Source: Bacteroidota bacterium (GTDB lineage Bacteria; Bacteroidota; Bacteroidia; Bacteroidales; UBA1556). From it: a stretch of DNA of 13,788 bases. This document shows, one piece after another, positions 12,954-13,788 of this stretch. The stretch spans positions 1 through 13,788 of the forward strand of contig QMPB01000057.1 in assembly GCA_003648395.1 (NCBI GenBank), in the 5' to 3' direction. The notes beneath the pieces are model-generated. The model had not been told where the DNA came from, made no database searches, and was given only the letters and a program-made list of their open reading frames with translations. Numbering within the stretch: position 1 is the first letter of the stretch; the number at the start of each line of letters is the position of its first letter. The position numbers were made by a program, and so were the translations under genes.

Positions 12954-13788
12954 ATCCAATTTATATAGTGGCAGCCGCTCTAGGAGTTGGCTTCTTAATC
13001 GGAATTTTAGGAAAATTGGGAAAAACCTTTACTGGTGTATTGTCCCTTTTAACTATTGCTTTTATGACTTATGTTTCTAGTGGATGGCTTTGGGCCTTCT
13101 ATTCAGGAAATCAAGTTGCAGAAGTAATAAGTACAGCAGGTTTTACTGCTCCATTCTCAATTAATTTGTTGATGGGGTATAATGAAGCCTTTTTAACTAC
13201 TATAGTAAACTTTGTAGGGTTGCTTGGTGGAATATACTTATTCTTTAATTTTGGTAGAAAAGGTAGAAACGCTTATGTTGTATATATTGTTTTCCTAATG
13301 GGACTCAATGTTCTAATTATGAGTCGTGACCTTTTTAATCTTTTTGTATTCCTCGAAATTACTTCGATTGCTACAGCAGGACTTATTCTTATTGAGGATG
13401 GTAACCGTACCGTAGGTGCTGGTTTTAAATATATGCTTGCTACAAGTGCTATTTCTAGTATATTCCTTTTGGGAATTATATTTGTTTACTTTTTTACAGG
13501 CACGCTTTACCTTGATGATTTAATAGGTAATTCTGCATTGTTGGGAAAAGGTGGTAGTATAGCTTTGTTTTTGGTTATGATAGCAGCAATATTAGAAATG
13601 AAACCATTTCCTGCAAACGGATGGGGGCTTGATGTTTACGAAGGTTCGCATCAAGGTTTCTCAGCTTTAATATCTACGGCTACTGCAACAGCATCATATT
13701 ATATGCTTTATAAGTTATTGCTTATTGCAGGTCCTCAATGGAATTATCCAATAGCTTTAATTGGTGCTTTTACTTTTGTTGGAGCTAA
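12947..13788 (+). CDS. mrpD: MrpD-like antiporter subunit (NuoL/M/N family), 3' end outside the window
   Basis: The first 280 residues of a proton/cation-translocating membrane subunit of the NuoL/M/N (PF00361) family. At least seven hydrophobic helices are visible. FVFLEITSIATAGLI (132-146) carries the helix-5 glutamate (E137), and K219 in AAILEMKPFP is the helix-7 lysine. Both correspond to the Glu/Lys pair needed for transport in MrpD of alkaliphilic Bacillus. The expected FPLHxWLPDAYEGAPxPVSAL loop is altered to FPANGWGLDVYEGSHQGFSA (221-240), so this is a divergent member or a paralogue. The start ATG at 12947 overlaps the mrpC stop, and the frame is open to the last base. The gene continues beyond the window. 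Confidence 0.88.
   Translation, partial: MVDPIYIVAAALGVGFLIGILGKLGKTFTGVLSLLTIAFMTYVSSGWLWAFYSGNQVAEVISTAGFTAPFSINLLMGYNEAFLTTIVNFVGLLGGIYLFFNFGRKGRNAYVVYIVFLMGLNVLIMSRDLFNLFVFLEITSIATAGLILIEDGNRTVGAGFKYMLATSAISSIFLLGIIFVYFFTGTLYLDDLIGNSALLGKGGSIALFLVMIAAILEMKPFPANGWGLDVYEGSHQGFSALISTATATASYYMLYKLLLIAGPQWNYPIALIGAFTFVGA

Overview
The window comes from a low-GC member of the Bacteroidota, probably Bacteroidales or Marinilabiliales. The main evidence is the C-terminal type IX secretion (T9SS) sorting domain on the first gene, a tail essentially confined to this phylum. The phylum is also suggested by scarce Shine-Dalgarno sites in most genes, by -7 boxes of the TAnnTTTG type, and by a small addiction-module-like protein of a kind common in this group. 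No ribosomal RNA or other marker gene is present, so genus and species cannot be given.

Layout. (1) 128-3139, minus strand: a large secreted Asn-rich parallel beta-helix protein with a T9SS tail, followed by a strong terminator (78-107). Its 5' end carries a run of nine C (coding strand) that separates an upstream ATG from the signal-peptide frame. (2) 3343-3579, minus: a small protein resembling an addiction-module antitoxin, with no toxin beside it. (3) 3830-9676, minus: a complete nqrABCDEF operon for the Na+-translocating NADH:quinone oxidoreductase, ending in a terminator at about 3779-3807. (4) 9677-10492: an unusually long, AT-rich, non-coding divergent region with degenerate repeats and putative promoters. 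(5) 10493 to the window end, plus: a tightly packed, partly overlapping Mrp/Mnh-type cation/proton antiporter operon in the order E-F-G-MbhD-(MbhE+B)-C-D, cut by the window edge inside the MrpD-like gene.

How the genes fit together. NQR oxidises NADH, reduces quinone and exports Na+. A Mrp complex exchanges Na+ for H+ across the same membrane. Their head-to-head placement on a shared upstream region suggests a sodium circuit in which redox-driven Na+ export is coupled to pH and Na+ homeostasis. The Mrp gene order and the split MrpA C-terminal modules are those of archaeal Mrp and membrane-bound hydrogenase (Mbh) modules rather than of Bacillus mrpABCDEFG. Whether the complex is a pure antiporter or the membrane arm of a larger redox enzyme depends on genes beyond the window.

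The observations most worth a second look are the C9 tract at the start of the secreted beta-helix gene (possible ON/OFF phase variation, or an assembly error), the non-canonical loop of the MrpD-like subunit together with the split-MrpA architecture, and the repeat-bearing divergent intergenic region.
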